A stretch of DNA of 14,573 nucleotides, taken from NCBI GenBank assembly GCA_012515455.1, contig JAAYYJ010000257.1, positions 1 to 14,573 on the forward strand, given 5' to 3'. The notes under the pieces are model-generated. The model was not told the origin of the DNA, ran no database searches, and worked only from the letters and a program-made list of their open reading frames with translations. The DNA comes from Oligosphaeraceae bacterium. Lineage in GTDB: Bacteria > Verrucomicrobiota > Lentisphaeria > Oligosphaerales > Oligosphaeraceae. Made by a program: the position numbers and the translations under genes. Shown here one piece after another: positions 12,744 through 14,573 of this stretch (position 1 is its first letter; every line of letters starts with the position of its first letter).

Positions 12744-14555
12744 TCAATCAGAATCGCTGGCCCGCAGCACCGCCACGAAGGCTTCCTGCGGGATATTGAC
12801 GCTGCCGACTTCCTTCATGCGCTTCTTGCCTTCCTTCTGTTTGTCCAGCAGCTTGCGCTTGCGGGTGATATCGCCGCCGTAGCACTTGGCCAGCACATTC
12901 TTGCGATATTGGCGCACATCTTCGCGGGCGATGATTTTGCCCCCGATGGCGCCTTGAATGGCCACTTTGAACATCTGGGGCGGAATGGCTTCCCGCAGAC
13001 GCTCGCAGATCAGCCGGGCCCGGGTCACCGCCCGGTCGGCATGGGCGATGGAAGCGAAGGCGTCGACCGGCTCGCCATTGACCAGGATATCGAGCTTGAC
13101 CATCGGCCCGGCCTGGTAGCCGTCGGGCTCATAATCCATGCTGCCGTAGCCGCGGGTCACGGTCTTAAGCTTATCATAGAAATCGAGGACGATTTCGTGC
13201 AGAGGCATTCTGGCCGTGACCATCACATGCAGGTGATCCACGGTATCGGTCTTCAGGCACAGGCCGCGTTTTTCCATCACCAGATTCATAATGGGTCCCA
13301 AGTAGGTGGAGGGCGAGATGATCTGCGCCTTGATCATCGGCTCCTCGACATGGTCGATGGCGCTGGGGTCGGGCATATACAGCGGGTTGTCCACTTCCTT
13401 CATAGTGCCATTGCGCAAGAAGACGTGATAAATGACGCTGGGGTAGGTCAGCAGGATATCCATATTATATTCCCGCCGCAGCCGCTCCTGGACGATCTCC
13501 ATGTGCAGCAACCCCAGGAAGCCGCAGCGGAATCCTGCCCCCAAGGCCACCGAGCTCTCGGGCTGGGCCACGAAGGCGCTGTCGTTCAGGCGCAGCTTGG
13601 CAATGTTTACCTTCAAGGCCTCGTAATCGGCCGTATCGATCGGATAGATGCCGCTGAAAACCATCGGGCTGACATGCTGGAAACCGGCCAGCGGGGCGGT
13701 GCAGGGATGGTTTTCCAGGGTGATGGTGTCGCCGACCTTGATGTCATGCGGAGATTTGATGGTGGTGATCACGTAACCGACCTGGCCGGCCGACAGCTGA
13801 GTATCCGCGCGCATATCCGGACTGAAGAAGCCGAGTTCCTTGATCTCGGTACTGATTTCGGAGCTGAACAGCCTGATCATGTCCCGCGGTTTGCAGCTGC
13901 CGTGCATCACCCGCAGATACACCACCACTCCGCGGTAGACATCGAAGACCGAATCGAAGACCAGTGCCTGCAGTGTCTCCTTGGGATCGGCCTGGGGCGG
14001 AGGGATTCGTTCCACCACCGCCTCCAGCAGTTCGTCAATGCCGAGGTCGGCCTTGGCCGAGACCAGCAGCGCCTCTTCTCTGGGTATGGCCAGGAGTTCT
14101 TCCAGCTGTTCCAGGCACATCTCGACATTGGCGGCCGGCAGGTCGATCTTGTTGATGACCGGGATAATGGTCAGATGCTGGCGGATGGCCAGATTCACAT
14201 TGGCCATGGTCTGGGCCTGCACGCCCTGAGCGGCATCAATCACCAGCAGCGCGCCTTCGCAGGCTGCCAGACTGCGGCTGACCTCATAGCTGAAATCGAC
14301 ATGCCCGGGGGTGTCAATCAAGTTGAAAACATACTGCTGCCCGTTGCAGGAGGGGAAGAGCATGCGGACCGGGTGCGACTTGATGGTGATGCCGCGCTCC
14401 TTCTCGAGGTCCATGGCATCCAGCACCTGGTCATGGAAGGTCCTGGTCTCAATGGTCTTGGTATGCAGCAGGAATCGGTCAGCCAGGGTGGATTTCCCGT
14501 GGTCGATATGGGCGATAATGGAAAAATTGCGAATCTGTGAGAGTGGTACAGTCAT
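12744..14555 (-). CDS. lepA: Translation elongation factor 4 (LepA)
   Basis: 603 aa, full length for LepA (about 600). It is a ribosome-bound GTPase that acts in elongation or 30S assembly. The G domain shows AHIDHGKST (15-23), RGITIKS (54-60), DTPGH (81-85), NKIDLP (135-140) and SAK (166-168). EF-G-like domains 2, 3 and 5 follow, and the C-terminal LepA-specific domain runs to VNIPQEAFVAVLR near the end, as in the family. ATG 14555 is 18 bp from the window edge; the upstream leader is purine-rich but has no strong Shine-Dalgarno. It is the first gene of the lepA-lepB pair on the minus strand. Housekeeping function is not in doubt. Confidence 0.97.
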   Translation of the reverse strand: MTVPLSQIRNFSIIAHIDHGKSTLADRFLLHTKTIETRTFHDQVLDAMDLEKERGITIKSHPVRMLFPSCNGQQYVFNLIDTPGHVDFSYEVSRSLAACEGALLVIDAAQGVQAQTMANVNLAIRQHLTIIPVINKIDLPAANVEMCLEQLEELLAIPREEALLVSAKADLGIDELLEAVVERIPPPQADPKETLQALVFDSVFDVYRGVVVYLRVMHGSCKPRDMIRLFSSEISTEIKELGFFSPDMRADTQLSAGQVGYVITTIKSPHDIKVGDTITLENHPCTAPLAGFQHVSPMVFSGIYPIDTADYEALKVNIAKLRLNDSAFVAQPESSVALGAGFRCGFLGLLHMEIVQERLRREYNMDILLTYPSVIYHVFLRNGTMKEVDNPLYMPDPSAIDHVEEPMIKAQIISPSTYLGPIMNLVMEKRGLCLKTDTVDHLHVMVTARMPLHEIVLDFYDKLKTVTRGYGSMDYEPDGYQAGPMVKLDILVNGEPVDAFASIAHADRAVTRARLICERLREAIPPQMFKVAIQGAIGGKIIAREDVRQYRKNVLAKCYGGDITRKRKLLDKQKEGKKRMKEVGSVNIPQEAFVAVLRASDSD

Positions 14556-14573
14556 TGCTTATTTCAAATTATG

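Noticed and set aside
12726..14540. 604-codon open frame on the plus strand opposite lepA
   Set aside because: It is the antisense shadow of lepA, His/Gln/Asp-rich with no domain; codon bias of a G/C-rich gene explains the openness.

Overview
The window looks like chromosomal DNA from a PVC-group bacterium, most likely Lentisphaerota (Victivallis-like). Three things suggest this: a pseudopilin of the type those genomes carry in large numbers, encoded next to a LacI regulator and a secreted protein; a signal peptidase with a large insertion; and an enolase-superfamily protein resembling uncharacterised planctomycete and lentisphaeral proteins. This is inference from protein character, not a database result. 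Coding DNA is GC-rich (roughly 60 percent by eye). No rRNA, tRNA, CRISPR array or intact insertion sequence was found.

Left block, minus strand (1-2050): a LacI-family regulator, a pseudopilin with an H/DG motif near its C-terminus, and the start of a secreted protein that opens like a carbohydrate-binding module. They lie in one direction with gaps of 15 and 45 bp. An 18-bp perfect palindrome matching the LacI-family operator consensus sits 31 bp upstream of the regulator. This reads as a small autoregulated unit for a surface or secreted carbohydrate function.

Gap (2050-3325): about 1.3 kb without a convincing gene. It holds many hairpins and a (CG)5 tract, then two tandem 99/98-bp copies of a structured repeat ending about 240 bp before pilT.

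Middle block, plus strand (3326-7157): a PilT-type retraction ATPase, a small one-TM protein, an M42 metallo-aminopeptidase, a short RecO-like protein, and a TtcA-type PP-loop protein with Glu in place of the usual Lys in its SGGxDS loop. Gaps from the small protein onward are 3-10 bp, so at least those four genes look co-transcribed.

Right block, minus strand (7179-14555), in transcription order: lepA (EF4), lepB (signal peptidase I), a zinc-free type MDR dehydrogenase, an enolase-superfamily protein with a complete MLE-type active site, and a double-domain amidohydrolase whose second domain has lost its metal ligands. The last three look like an undescribed catabolic set (oxidation, proton abstraction or dehydration, then hydrolysis or decarboxylation of a sugar acid or related compound). 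The middle and right blocks converge at 7157/7179.
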